This document shows, piece by piece, positions 25,862 through 35,153 of a stretch of 64,000 nucleotides of DNA. The stretch lies in contig NZ_REFH01000007.1 of assembly GCF_003688495.1 (NCBI RefSeq), positions 760,114-824,113 of the forward strand. The letters are read 5' to 3'. Numbering within the stretch: the stretch's first letter is position 1; every line of letters begins with the position of its first letter. Under the pieces are notes generated by a model. The model searched no databases. It saw nothing but the letters and a program-made list of their open reading frames with translations, and was not told the origin of the DNA. This DNA comes from Flavobacterium weaverense. GTDB taxonomy: Bacteria; Bacteroidota; Bacteroidia; Flavobacteriales; Flavobacteriaceae. Made by a program: the position numbers and the translations under genes.

Positions 25862-26260
25862 TTATAGTGCTAAGACGCCAGCCTCTGCAACGGTGTGATC
25901 ATTTTCAACCGAACTTCCGCTAACTCCAATTGCACCGATAATTTCACCAGCCGCATTTTTAATTGGAATACCTCCTGGGAAAGTAATTAATCCACTATTT
26001 GAATGTTCGATATTATAGAGCGAACCTCCTGGCTGTGAAAGTTCTCCTATAACTCCCGTGTTCATATCAAAAAAACGAGCTGTTTTTGCTTTTTTAATTG
26101 ATATGTCAAGTGATCCTAGCCATGCGCCATCCATACGTGCAAAAGCAACTAAATTTGCGCCTGCATCAACTACAGCGATGTTCATTTTTGTACCTATTGC
26201 TGCTGATTTTTGTTGTGCCGCTGCAATTATTTTTTCTGCTTGTGCTAATGATATATTCAT
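25862..26260 (-). CDS. GlcG/HbpS family heme-binding-like protein
   Basis: A 132-residue single-domain protein of the GlcG/HbpS family: helix [20 protein letters not shown], strand [20 protein letters not shown], then [20 protein letters not shown] and the end [11 protein letters not shown]. HbpS from Streptomyces binds heme and scavenges iron, while many family members are glycolate- or propanediol-linked with no known activity. There is no signal peptide here. The AraC regulator upstream on the same strand may control it (inference). Confidence 0.9.
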   Translation of the reverse strand: MNISLAQAEKIIAAAQQKSAAIGTKMNIAVVDAGANLVAFARMDGAWLGSLDISIKKAKTARFFDMNTGVIGELSQPGGSLYNIEHSNSGLITFPGGIPIKNAAGEIIGAIGVSGSSVENDHTVAEAGVLAL

Positions 26261-26371
26261 GATTATTAGTTTTTTAAGTTATGATTACAATACAAATTTA
26301 AATTAATATTTACTTTTTAACTTATTATAAAAGTTCATTCTGTTATGAATAAAGTTCAAAACAATTAATTT

Positions 26372-27217
26372 TCAAGTTTTACTATTTATATTCCTTGGGC
26401 TGTAGCCAAACTTATTTTTAAATGCTAAACTAAAGTTGGATAAATTATTATAACCAAAATCTAGATAAATGTCAGATGATTTTAATTTTCCTTTTTCGAG
26501 AATTTCTTTAGCTGCTTCAAGTTTCTTTTCTTGAAGCCATTTTCCGGGTGTGATTTTATATTCTTTAACGAAATGGCGTTTAAAAGTAGATAAACTCATG
26601 TTGCATAAAAAAGCAATTTCTCCTAGCTTTAAGTTTGCATGCATTTTGCTTTCAACGATTTTCTTAAAAGTAGAGCTTTCATCTGCAATCAATGATTTCA
26701 AATACTGCTCAAATTGAGATCCATATTTTTGAAGAAGGTAAAGCATTAATTCGTCAAATTTTAAGGCTAATAAATTTTCGAAAAAGATAGCTGGAGCTTT
26801 ACTAATTGTCGTTAATGAATTTAAATAAGTAGTTATATATACGTCATTACTAATTATAAAATAGGGAATTTCATTACTTAGCACAATAGGATTTTGCGCA
26901 TGCTTTTCTAAAAAATCTTTCAGTTTTTTATCAGAGAAAAAGAATAGTTTACAGTAATATGTTGGCTCGTTTTCTAACAACTCTGTCCATAGCCAATTGC
27001 CTTTTTTTAGCAATAGCGATTGGTCCTTATTGACAGCGACAGAATTTCCTGCAAAGTGGACTTGTTTTTTACCAACTTGTAAAAAGCTAAACATATTCAT
27101 GCTCAGGTGGACTTTACTTTTCACCAAATCAGTATTCATCTTGAAGTCGTAAAGAAGCAAATCGGGGATTGCTTTATCGTTTTGCAGATACGTTTCAGGT
27201 ATGTTAGCTATTGGCAT
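26372..27217 (-). CDS. AraC-family transcriptional regulator
   Basis: A 281-residue regulator. The N-terminal sensing region of about 180 residues has a cupin-like feel but no clear motif. The C-terminus is the two-helix-turn-helix AraC domain: HANLKLGEIAFLCNMSLSTF, KRHFVKEYKITPGKWLQEKK and DIYLDFGYNNLSNFSLAFKN ending FGYSPRN. The nearest gene downstream on the same strand is the GlcG-like gene, 111 bases away, a possible target. Ligand unknown. Confidence 0.93.
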   Translation of the reverse strand: MPIANIPETYLQNDKAIPDLLLYDFKMNTDLVKSKVHLSMNMFSFLQVGKKQVHFAGNSVAVNKDQSLLLKKGNWLWTELLENEPTYYCKLFFFSDKKLKDFLEKHAQNPIVLSNEIPYFIISNDVYITTYLNSLTTISKAPAIFFENLLALKFDELMLYLLQKYGSQFEQYLKSLIADESSTFKKIVESKMHANLKLGEIAFLCNMSLSTFKRHFVKEYKITPGKWLQEKKLEAAKEILEKGKLKSSDIYLDFGYNNLSNFSLAFKNKFGYSPRNINSKT

Positions 27218-27323
27218 CCTTATTTTTTTTAGCAGTGCTGCTTATTTGAACTAAAAAATTTTCTATTTCAAATATAATAAAAGGATTTAATAATTTCTCA
27301 CACTGATTTATTTAGAAGGACTT

Positions 27324-28034
27324 CTAATTGACAATATTTAGAATCTGTGCCAATTCTTCGTAACTGTAAAAGACAGTAGCTCCTTCATTAATTAAATCTT
27401 GTGCATTGTTTTCATTCGCTAAACCATATACTTTAAATCCTCCTTTTGCAGCTGCAATAACTCCTGCCACACTATCTTCGATTACTATACATTCCTCTAT
27501 TTCAAATCCCATTTGCTTACAAGCATGTAAGAAGATTTCAGGTTCTGGTTTCCAACTATTAATTTGATAGGAGCTAAAGATTTTGTTTTCAAATTTTTCT
27601 ATCAATCCAGTTGTCGTTAAATTCAAAGTAATTTTTTCGACAGGGCCGCTCGAAGCTACACAGAAACTTATATTTAAGGAATTGATAAATTCTGTAACAC
27701 CCTTTATAGGTTTCAAATCTGTTTTAAAGGCTTCAAAAGTTCGTTTTCTGAATTCAGTTTCAAAACTTTCCGGTAGTTTTTTATTTATTAGTATTTCTAT
27801 TTGTTCGAAAATGCTATTTAAACGTCTTCCATTAAATTTTTTAACAGCTTCTTCCATTGATATTTTTAGTCCAAAAGGCTCGGCCATTGAAAGTAATACT
27901 TGATTTGCAATACTTTCACTATCTACAAGTATTCCGTCACAATCAAAAATTATACATTTAAGGTTGTTAATTTTTGTTGTTTTATTTTCAAAAATCTTCG
28001 TTGAAGACAGTTCGTTTTTATTTGCTACGCTCAT
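27324..28034 (-). CDS. HAD-superfamily hydrolase (beta-phosphoglucomutase-like subfamily)
   Basis: A 236-residue haloacid-dehalogenase-type phosphatase. Motif I is CIIFDCDGILVDSE with the nucleophile Asp, motif II SSGP, and motifs III/IV SWKPEPEIF and CIVIEDSVAGVIAAAKGG. The helical cap between motifs I and II places it in the PGM-like subfamily (phosphoglycolate phosphatase, beta-PGM, sugar phosphatases). Which phosphate ester it uses cannot be read. The first 27 residues before the HAD core are unusual and may be trimmed, but no other good start is present. Confidence 0.9.
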   Translation of the reverse strand: MSVANKNELSSTKIFENKTTKINNLKCIIFDCDGILVDSESIANQVLLSMAEPFGLKISMEEAVKKFNGRRLNSIFEQIEILINKKLPESFETEFRKRTFEAFKTDLKPIKGVTEFINSLNISFCVASSGPVEKITLNLTTTGLIEKFENKIFSSYQINSWKPEPEIFLHACKQMGFEIEECIVIEDSVAGVIAAAKGGFKVYGLANENNAQDLINEGATVFYSYEELAQILNIVN

Positions 28035-28243
28035 TCTATAGTATATTCTTTATAAACATTTTTAAATAAAGTCTTAAGGTAAAACTATTACTTTAAACAC
28101 AAATATAGATGAAATAAAAGATGCTTTACTTTACAATTATTGTCCACGCTGTTCCGTCAGGAATAAAAATTAGATTTCGATACTATTACTTATTTAAAAT
28201 ATAAAACCATTTCTATAACCTTCAATACATTTAGAATTATGAA

Positions 28244-28284
28244 ATAAAAAAGAGGGTAATTAATTAAAATTATCCTCTTTTTAT
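28244..28284 (-). terminator. Probable terminator after the lipocalin-like lipoprotein gene
   Basis: 16-base arms with one G-U pair (ATAAAAAGAGGGTAAT region 28244-28260, ATTATCCTCTTTTTAT at 28269-28284). It is 116 bases beyond the stop codon, further than usual. The rest of the 28035-28399 gap shows no feature. Confidence 0.6.
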
Positions 28285-28399
28285 GCAATTATTTACTTAA
28301 TCTTCTAATTGAAAATTAGTAGCGTATTGTATTTATGAATCTTCCTTACTGAACTTAAAACTTTTCAGTGAAAAACACTTCATTAAAAATAATTGAATA

Positions 28400-28786
28400 T
28401 TATTTGAAAGTCCAACGAACTAATCCTGCATCTCCTACCTGTAAATCGATAACTAATTTTGTAAGACTGTTTTCAATTACTTTGTAAGCGGTAGCATCAT
28501 TTAGTGTTAATGTTTTTCCATCTTCAGCTACTTTCCAAGTTCCTGTTTTTGTATCTCCACAGCTATCTTTTATAACGTAAGAACCATCAGATTTAAAGTT
28601 CCACGTTGAACCTTTTTCACAATCTGTTATTACACTACCGCCTAATACTGTTTTAGTTTCAAGACTCCAGTTTCTGATAATCATATTAACTTCAGTTTCC
28701 TCTTTGTCGCAAGAAACGAATAGAAATCCAGATAATACACAAATTGCTAAAATCAGTGCGCCAAAACTCTTTTTTAAATTTTTCAT
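28400..28786 (-). CDS. Lipocalin-like lipoprotein
   Basis: A 128-residue exported protein with a signal peptide and lipobox (GFLFVSCDKEE, Cys26). The body is a short all-beta domain typical of lipocalin-like Bacteroidota lipoproteins: NWSLETKTVLGG, STWNFKSDGSYVIKDSCG, GTWKVAEDGKTLTLND and a final strand LVRWTFK. Two cysteines (DCEKGS and DSCGD) could form a disulfide. The ligand is unknown. The gene stands alone. Confidence 0.85.
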   Translation of the reverse strand: MKNLKKSFGALILAICVLSGFLFVSCDKEETEVNMIIRNWSLETKTVLGGSVITDCEKGSTWNFKSDGSYVIKDSCGDTKTGTWKVAEDGKTLTLNDATAYKVIENSLTKLVIDLQVGDAGLVRWTFK

Positions 28787-29145
28787 TTTTTTGTTGTTTA
28801 AGTTGTTGTTTATACTGGGGCAAAGTAAAGGACAAATAGATCGTTAATTATTATAGAATTAAATATTAGACTTATGTCTTTCTCACATTTTTTAAATTAT
28901 TCAAAACAATTTGATTGACTTATTAGTATATAATAATTTGTCAGTTATAATAATTTCAAAAGAGCTTTGAAACATGGGAATTATGTAATTTTCTTGCCAA
29001 TTAAAAGAGGAGCATTTTGCAATTTTTTTATAAATTTGAAAAATTTGTAACTTTATTACAAACGAATGTTTTACAGTATAATAACAATTTTCGAACGAAT
29101 TTTAATTCCAAATTATTCAATTCAGTCGATTTACCTCCTAATTAA

Positions 29146-30372
29146 ATGATATTAATCGTAGATGATATTCGTGCGAATATAATTGCCTTAAAAAAAACAC
29201 TGGAACTTCATAGTATAGAAGTAGATACTGCTGAGTCTGGAGAGGAAGCGCTTAAGAAAATTTTGAAAACTGATTATAGCTTAATTATAATGGATGTTCA
29301 AATGCCTGGACTCGATGGTTTTGAGGTGGTTAAAATTCTTTCTGGTAATAAAAAGACAAAAGATATTCCAGTTATTTTTTTATCAGCTATAAATATTGAA
29401 AAGAAATATATTTTTAAAGGTTATGAAACTGGAGCGGTAGATTATATTACTAAACCTGTAGATTCTGACTTGTTGATATTAAAAGTTAAATCATTCATTA
29501 AGATATACGAGCAGCAAAATGAGCTGAAAGTAATGAAAGATTTGCTGTCCAAAGAAATAGCGTTTCGAAAGGAAGCTCAAGATAATTTAGAAATAAAAAT
29601 TGTCGAGCGAACTAAGGAATTGGTTTTAAAAAATGAAGAGTTAGAATTTAAAAACCATGAATTGCAGCAATTTTCATGGGTTGTTTCTCATGATTTAAAT
29701 GAACCGATACGCAAAATCCAAATATTTATTGGAATCATAAAAGACTTGTATTTAAAGGATAATCCAAAAGCGCTTGACTACGTAAATCGAACGATGAAAT
29801 CTGCGGAGCGAATGCAAACACTAATTAGTGATTTATTAGCCTATTCGCGATTGTCATCCAAAGTCTTATTCGAAAAAACCGATTTAAATGTAGTTTTACA
29901 AGAAGTACTTTCTGATTTTGATTACCAAATTGAAAATAAAAGTGCAGTTATCAAAGTGACCGATCTGCCAGCAATTCATAGTATTCCAAGTCAACTCCGA
30001 CAAGTTTTTCAGAATTTAATAGGGAATGCACTTAAGTTTTCAGGAAATGTAGCTGTGCCTACAATCGAAATTACTTCTGAATTAATAAAAAATAGAGAAT
30101 TTGATAGTGAAACTGATCCCGAAGGTGAATTCTGCAGAATCATAATATCAGATAACGGTATTGGTTTTGACGAAGTATACTTGGATCGAATTTTCGTTAT
30201 TTTCCAGAGTTTGAATGATCGCTCTATTTATGAAGGAACGGGAATAGGATTAGCCATTTCGAAAAAAATTATGGAAAAACACAACGGATTAATTACTGCA
30301 AAAAGTGAGTTGGGTAAAGGAGCTAGTTTCATTCTAGTTTTACCTTTACAGCAAGAGATTCAAACTAATTAG
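29146..30372 (+). CDS. Response regulator-histidine kinase fusion (REC-HisKA-HATPase)
   Basis: A 408-residue cytoplasmic protein. A receiver domain comes first (residues 1-120; acidic pair Asp6/Asp7, phospho-acceptor Asp50 in IIMDVQMPG, KPVDSD lysine), then a coiled coil (about 121-170), a HisKA dimerisation domain with His182 (FSWVVSHDLNEP) and an HATPase domain (FQNLIGNALKFSG, ISDNGIGF, GTGIGLAI). With no membrane segment or PAS/GAF domain, its kinase activity is probably set by phosphorylation of its own receiver. It is the first of five tightly spaced genes; the next starts 9 bases later. A 359-base gap before it shows no recognisable element. Confidence 0.93.
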   Translation: MILIVDDIRANIIALKKTLELHSIEVDTAESGEEALKKILKTDYSLIIMDVQMPGLDGFEVVKILSGNKKTKDIPVIFLSAINIEKKYIFKGYETGAVDYITKPVDSDLLILKVKSFIKIYEQQNELKVMKDLLSKEIAFRKEAQDNLEIKIVERTKELVLKNEELEFKNHELQQFSWVVSHDLNEPIRKIQIFIGIIKDLYLKDNPKALDYVNRTMKSAERMQTLISDLLAYSRLSSKVLFEKTDLNVVLQEVLSDFDYQIENKSAVIKVTDLPAIHSIPSQLRQVFQNLIGNALKFSGNVAVPTIEITSELIKNREFDSETDPEGEFCRIIISDNGIGFDEVYLDRIFVIFQSLNDRSIYEGTGIGLAISKKIMEKHNGLITAKSELGKGASFILVLPLQQEIQTN

Positions 30373-30381
30373 ACACAATTT

Positions 30382-33300
30382 ATGAAAAGTAATTTTAAAA
30401 GAAATTTATTAATAAGTTGTACCATTTCATTAGTGGTATTAGTGATTAGTTCGACTGCTTCATACATCAGTATAAAAAATTTATTAGAAAGTGTAACTTC
30501 AGTTAATGAAACTCAGGATGTCATTTACAATGTTAATGAAGGAGAAGCTATTCTTACAGATGCACAAACCAGTATGCGCGGTTTTCTGATTACAGGAAAT
30601 GAGCAATTTGTTGATATGTATAAAAAGGCTGAGATAGAATCAAGTACCTTTTTCAATAAACTCGACGAACTTACTCTTGACAATCCTAAACAAAATAAAG
30701 CGGTTCAAGATTTAAAAATTTTAAGAAATAATTATTTCGATTATTTAAAAGGTCAAATTGCTAAAAAACGCCTTGGAAAACAAACCATATCATTTGACCT
30801 TAATGCTGGAAAAATGATGATGGACGAGTTGAGAGATTCTTTCCGTAACATTGAGAAAAACGAACAATTACAATTAAAAAATCGAAATCAAAATGCTGAA
30901 AGCTATGGTAGTTACAGCCTGATTTTGATTGTTGTCGCCTTTGTAATTGCATTTATAATTTCACTGGTTTTCTTAGTTAGAATTCTAAAAGATTTTACAG
31001 AACGCGCTAGATTGCAAGAGGAATTGCAGAAAAAAGATAAAGAAACAGCTAATAGAATTGAAGCCATTAGTACTATTGCAGTCAATATTGCACAAGGAAA
31101 TTATGATATTCGCGTAAGTGACAGTAAAGCTGATGCATTAGGATCGGTCGGAGAATCATTAAATAATATGAGTTCATCCCTACAAAATTCTTTTACCTTA
31201 TTATCTGATAAAGAATGGCTGCAATCAGGTATCGCGCGTCTCAATAATATTATGTTAGGTGATAAATCAATGTTGGATTTAGCCAGAGACATAACAGAAT
31301 TTTTATGTGTTACCACTAACAGTAGTGCAGGAGCTTTTTATGTATTGTATGGTGACGTTCTTTTGTCTAAAGCTGGATACAGTTATATTCCTAATAAAAG
31401 TCGAGAACGAATTCAAAGTGGTGATGGATTATTAGGGCAAGCAGTTGTCTCTGGAAAACTGTTAGAGCTGAAAGCAGTTCCTTCTGAATATATTCAAGTC
31501 AATTATGCGCTTGGAGAAATAAAACCGACACATATTGTCGCACTTCCTTTAATGGATAATACGGTTGAGGGTGCAGTAGAACTTGTTAGTATAAACGGTT
31601 TTTCTGATCTTCATTTAGAGTTCCTAAATATTGTGAGTAAGAATATTGGAATCGCTATTAAATCTACTAAAAATAGAAAGCGTGTACTGGAATTACTAGA
31701 AGAGACGGAGGCGCAATCAGAGGAATTACGAATTCAACACAGCGAATTAGAATCAATGAATGCTGAGTTGGAGACGCAAACGGAAAAACTACAAGCATCT
31801 GAGGAAGAGTTACGAGTGCAACAAGAAGAGTTAGAACAAACCAATGAAGAACTTTCTGAACGCAGTATTTTATTAGAAGAAAAAAATACGGAGATTCTTA
31901 AAAAATCAGAGGCTTTAGAATTATCAACTCGTTACAAATCAGAATTTTTAGCGAATATGTCTCATGAATTGAGAACGCCGCTAAACTCGATTTTACTACT
32001 AAGCCGATTATTGTCTGAAAATAACAATAAGAGCATGAACGATGAGGAAATTGAGTTTGCTCAAGTGATTCAAAGTTCTGGAAATAGCTTACTGGGCTTA
32101 ATCGATGAGATTTTGGATTTATCCAAAATTGAAGCAGGTAAAATGGAACTTGAATATATCGATGTGACTACTAAAGAAATTACGGATGGTTTATCTAGTT
32201 TATTTACTCAAGTAGCAAAAGCTAAAAATATAGGTTTTGAAATTATTGCCCATGAAGCGCCTGTAATTCTCAAAACAGATAAGATGCGATTAGAGCAAAT
32301 TCTAAAAAATCTTATTTCAAATGCTATTAAATTCACCAACAGAGGATCAGTAAGTGTCGAGATAAAAATAAATACAGATGACGAAAACATAATTTGTTTT
32401 ATCGTAAAAGATACAGGAATTGGAATCGCATTAGATAAACAACCACTCGTTTTTGAGGCATTTCAGCAAGCAGATGGTTCTACTAAAAGAAAATATGGAG
32501 GAACAGGTTTAGGTCTATCTATTAGTAGAGAATTGGCTAAATTGTTGGACGGTGAAATACTTTTAAATAGTGTAGAAGGGGAGGGAAGCTCGTTCACTCT
32601 TTGCTTACCGAGATTTGTCAATAAAAATAAAAAAGTTGTTGTTACAGTTAGACCTGACGTTGAAGTTTTAGATACTATAGTAAACACTGAAAAGGAAACA
32701 AAGAAAAAATACATTTCAACTGTAATTCCTGACGAAATTGAGGATGACAGAAATAATATTTTACCCGGTGAAAAAGTAATTTTGATTGTCGAAGATGATA
32801 TGAATTTTGCCAAATCTTTGCTATCATTTAGTAGGCAGAATGGTTACAAAACTATTGTTGCTGTGCGAGGCGATTACGCTTTAAAATTTGCAATTTTATA
32901 CAGACCGGTCGGAATATTATTAGACATTGAGTTACCAATTAAAAGTGGTTGGGAGGTATTAGAAGAAATTAAAAACCATCCACAGACTAAACATATTCCG
33001 GTTCATATTATGTCATCACATAAATTGAAACAAGAAAGTTTATTGCAAGGAGCAGTTGATTTTCTTCATAAACCAGTTGCTTTTGAACGAATCCCAGAAG
33101 TTTTTACACGAATAGAGCACATCATTAGTAAGGAATCGCAAAAGGTTTTAATTATTGAAGATAATCCTAAACATGCTAAAGCGTTAGCCTTCTTTTTAGA
33201 AAATCATAATATTAATTCGGAGATTAAAAGTGAAGTTTCAGATGGTTTAGAAGCGCTGAATAAAAAGGATATTGACTGTGTAATTCTAGATATGGGAATT

Positions 33301-33951
33301 CCTGACAAGCAAGCGTATGAAATTTTAGAAGGTGTAAAGAAAAGTCCAGGCCTAGAGAATCTTCCTGTAATTGTATTTACAGGAAAAAGTTTATCGTTAA
33401 AGGAAGAAGTAAAAATTAAAAAATATGCCGACTCAATTATTGTTAAAACAGCTCATTCGTACCAAAGAATGTTAGATGAGGTTTCACTTTTTCTACATTT
33501 AATGGAAGAGAATAAAGGAGTGGATGATAAAAAAGAGAACTATAAAAAACTCAATCAGCTGAATAATATTTTGCTTAACAAAAAGGTTTTAATTGTAGAT
33601 GACGATGTTAGAAATATTTATTCTTTAACCAAGGCTTTAGAAGCTTTTAAAATGAATGTAATAACTGCATTTGATGGAAATGAAGCTATTAAAATGCTTG
33701 CTGAACATGCTGATACAGATATTGTTTTGCTAGATATGATGATGCCAAATATGGATGGGTACGAAACGGCTGAAAAAATCAGGGACAATCCTAAATTAAA
33801 AGCGCTACCATTAATTGCAGTTACAGCTAAAGCAATGACTGGCGATCGAGAAAAATGCATAAAAGCAGGAGCTTCTGATTATATTACGAAGCCTGTAGAT
33901 ATTGATCAATTGCTTTCGCTATTGCGAGTGTGGTTGTATGATAAAGTTTAA
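30382..33951 (+). CDS. Hybrid sensor kinase: CHASE3-HAMP-GAF-HisKA-HATPase-REC-REC-REC
   Basis: A 1189-residue membrane-bound hybrid kinase. Order: transmembrane helix (about 9-29), periplasmic CHASE3-type helical domain with the DAQTSMRGFLITGNEQF signature, second membrane helix (about 178-200), HAMP-like linker, GAF domain (about 290-430), a long Glu/Gln-rich coiled coil (about 435-520; EEELRVQQEELEQTNEELSE), HisKA with His528 (MSHELRTPLNS), HATPase (LISNAIKFTN, GTGLGLSISRE) and three receivers (acceptor motifs LLDIELP, ILDMGIP, LLDMMMP). The second receiver is divergent: its conserved lysine position reads IIVKTAHS. It sits between a REC-kinase and a single receiver, followed by CheR- and CheB-like enzymes that might modify its coiled coil (inference). 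Confidence 0.93.
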   Translation: MKSNFKRNLLISCTISLVVLVISSTASYISIKNLLESVTSVNETQDVIYNVNEGEAILTDAQTSMRGFLITGNEQFVDMYKKAEIESSTFFNKLDELTLDNPKQNKAVQDLKILRNNYFDYLKGQIAKKRLGKQTISFDLNAGKMMMDELRDSFRNIEKNEQLQLKNRNQNAESYGSYSLILIVVAFVIAFIISLVFLVRILKDFTERARLQEELQKKDKETANRIEAISTIAVNIAQGNYDIRVSDSKADALGSVGESLNNMSSSLQNSFTLLSDKEWLQSGIARLNNIMLGDKSMLDLARDITEFLCVTTNSSAGAFYVLYGDVLLSKAGYSYIPNKSRERIQSGDGLLGQAVVSGKLLELKAVPSEYIQVNYALGEIKPTHIVALPLMDNTVEGAVELVSINGFSDLHLEFLNIVSKNIGIAIKSTKNRKRVLELLEETEAQSEELRIQHSELESMNAELETQTEKLQASEEELRVQQEELEQTNEELSERSILLEEKNTEILKKSEALELSTRYKSEFLANMSHELRTPLNSILLLSRLLSENNNKSMNDEEIEFAQVIQSSGNSLLGLIDEILDLSKIEAGKMELEYIDVTTKEITDGLSSLFTQVAKAKNIGFEIIAHEAPVILKTDKMRLEQILKNLISNAIKFTNRGSVSVEIKINTDDENIICFIVKDTGIGIALDKQPLVFEAFQQADGSTKRKYGGTGLGLSISRELAKLLDGEILLNSVEGEGSSFTLCLPRFVNKNKKVVVTVRPDVEVLDTIVNTEKETKKKYISTVIPDEIEDDRNNILPGEKVILIVEDDMNFAKSLLSFSRQNGYKTIVAVRGDYALKFAILYRPVGILLDIELPIKSGWEVLEEIKNHPQTKHIPVHIMSSHKLKQESLLQGAVDFLHKPVAFERIPEVFTRIEHIISKESQKVLIIEDNPKHAKALAFFLENHNINSEIKSEVSDGLEALNKKDIDCVILDMGIPDKQAYEILEGVKKSPGLENLPVIVFTGKSLSLKEEVKIKKYADSIIVKTAHSYQRMLDEVSLFLHLMEENKGVDDKKENYKKLNQLNNILLNKKVLIVDDDVRNIYSLTKALEAFKMNVITAFDGNEAIKMLAEHADTDIVLLDMMMPNMDGYETAEKIRDNPKLKALPLIAVTAKAMTGDREKCIKAGASDYITKPVDIDQLLSLLRVWLYDKV

Positions 33952-33970
33952 TATAAATTGATTTCAATAT

Positions 33971-34336
33971 ATGAATAAGAAAAGACTCTTAATTATTGAT
34001 GACGATCCTAGAAATATTTTTGCATTAGTCAACACGTTGCGTGCAAGATCTTATGATTGTCTCTCTTGTTTGAGTGCTGAAGAAGCTATAGTGCTACTGC
34101 AGACTGATGAAGTTATCGATGCTGTTTTAATTGATATGATGATGCCGGATATGGATGGCTACGATGCTATTCCAATTATTAAAAAAATACCTTCACGGGA
34201 GACCACGGCCATTATTGCAGTGACCGCTCAAGCAATGACCGGCGATAAGGAAAAATGTTTTCAGGCTGGTGCCGATGATTATATCTCTAAACCAGTCGAC
34301 GTAGATAAATTGCTAGTAGCATTATCTAAAATTTAA
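33971..34336 (+). CDS. Single-domain response regulator
   Basis: A 121-residue stand-alone receiver. Acidic residues Asp10-12, acceptor Asp55 (VLIDMMMPDMDG), Thr in VTAQAMTGD and Lys in SKPVD are all present. With no output domain it must act by protein contact or as a phosphate shuttle, like CheY or Spo0F. Its sequence is close to the third receiver of the hybrid kinase just upstream (both have DMMMP.MDGY and TA.AMTGD.EKC), so it probably arose by duplication. It starts 19 bases after the kinase and 7 bases before the cheR-like gene. Confidence 0.95.
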   Translation: MNKKRLLIIDDDPRNIFALVNTLRARSYDCLSCLSAEEAIVLLQTDEVIDAVLIDMMMPDMDGYDAIPIIKKIPSRETTAIIAVTAQAMTGDKEKCFQAGADDYISKPVDVDKLLVALSKI

Positions 34337-34343
34337 AGTTATT

Positions 34344-35153
34344 ATGATAGAAGACATAGAGTTAGAAACGTTTATTAACGATGTTTATGAATATTACGGA
34401 TTTGATTTAGGAGGGTATTCTAGAGCCTCCTTAAAACGTCGCGTCAATAGGATAATGAACTTAGACGGTTTCCCTAGTTTTTATGATTTTTTATCGAAAG
34501 TAAAATACGATTCTGATTATTACAAAAGAGCGATTGACGAAATTACGGTTAATGTAACAGAGATGTTTCGTGATCCTTCTTTTTATAAAGTTTTACGAAA
34601 TGAAATTTTACCGTTGTTGGCCACCAAACCTTTTATCCGAATTTGGCATGCAGGATGTTCTAGCGGTGAAGAAGTATATTCGATGGCTATTTTATTGCAA
34701 GAAGCAGGATTACTACACAAATCTATACTCTATGCAACGGATATTAATTCGAAAGTTTTAGAGACTGCTAAAAAAGGAATTTTTCCACTGCGAATGATGA
34801 AAGAATATTCAGAGAATTACCGAGATTCTGGCGGACAAGAAGATTTTTCCAGTTATTATATTGCAAATTATGGAAATGCTAAATTCAGTGAAGACCTAAT
34901 CAAAAAGATGGTCTTTTCTCAACATAATCTGGTTTCAGATACTTCTTTTAACGAGTTTGATATGATTTTTTGTCGAAATGTGTTAATTTATTTCGATAAT
35001 GATTTGCAGTCTAGAGCTATAAAATTATTTGACGAAAGTCTTTCCATACTTGGTTTTTTAGCTCTTGGAACTAAAGAAACCATAAAATACTCCATTGCTC
35101 AAGACAAATACAAACAAGTGCAGAAAGAAAAATTATGGAGAAAAATAAAGTAA
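34344..35153 (+). CDS. cheR: CheR-type protein-glutamate O-methyltransferase
   Basis: A 269-residue SAM-dependent methyltransferase of the CheR family, which methylates receptor glutamates. The N-terminal CheR_N helices (GGYSRASLKRRVNRIM) are followed by NVTEMFRDPSFY, the SAM motif IWHAGCSSGEEVYSMAI, ATDINSKVLE and the late motif FDMIFCRNVLIYFD. It has no TPR tail or receptor-tethering pentapeptide. No chemoreceptor gene is visible, so its target is probably a kinase or another signalling protein. It overlaps the cheB-like gene by 19 bases, meaning coupled translation. Confidence 0.95.
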   Translation: MIEDIELETFINDVYEYYGFDLGGYSRASLKRRVNRIMNLDGFPSFYDFLSKVKYDSDYYKRAIDEITVNVTEMFRDPSFYKVLRNEILPLLATKPFIRIWHAGCSSGEEVYSMAILLQEAGLLHKSILYATDINSKVLETAKKGIFPLRMMKEYSENYRDSGGQEDFSSYYIANYGNAKFSEDLIKKMVFSQHNLVSDTSFNEFDMIFCRNVLIYFDNDLQSRAIKLFDESLSILGFLALGTKETIKYSIAQDKYKQVQKEKLWRKIK

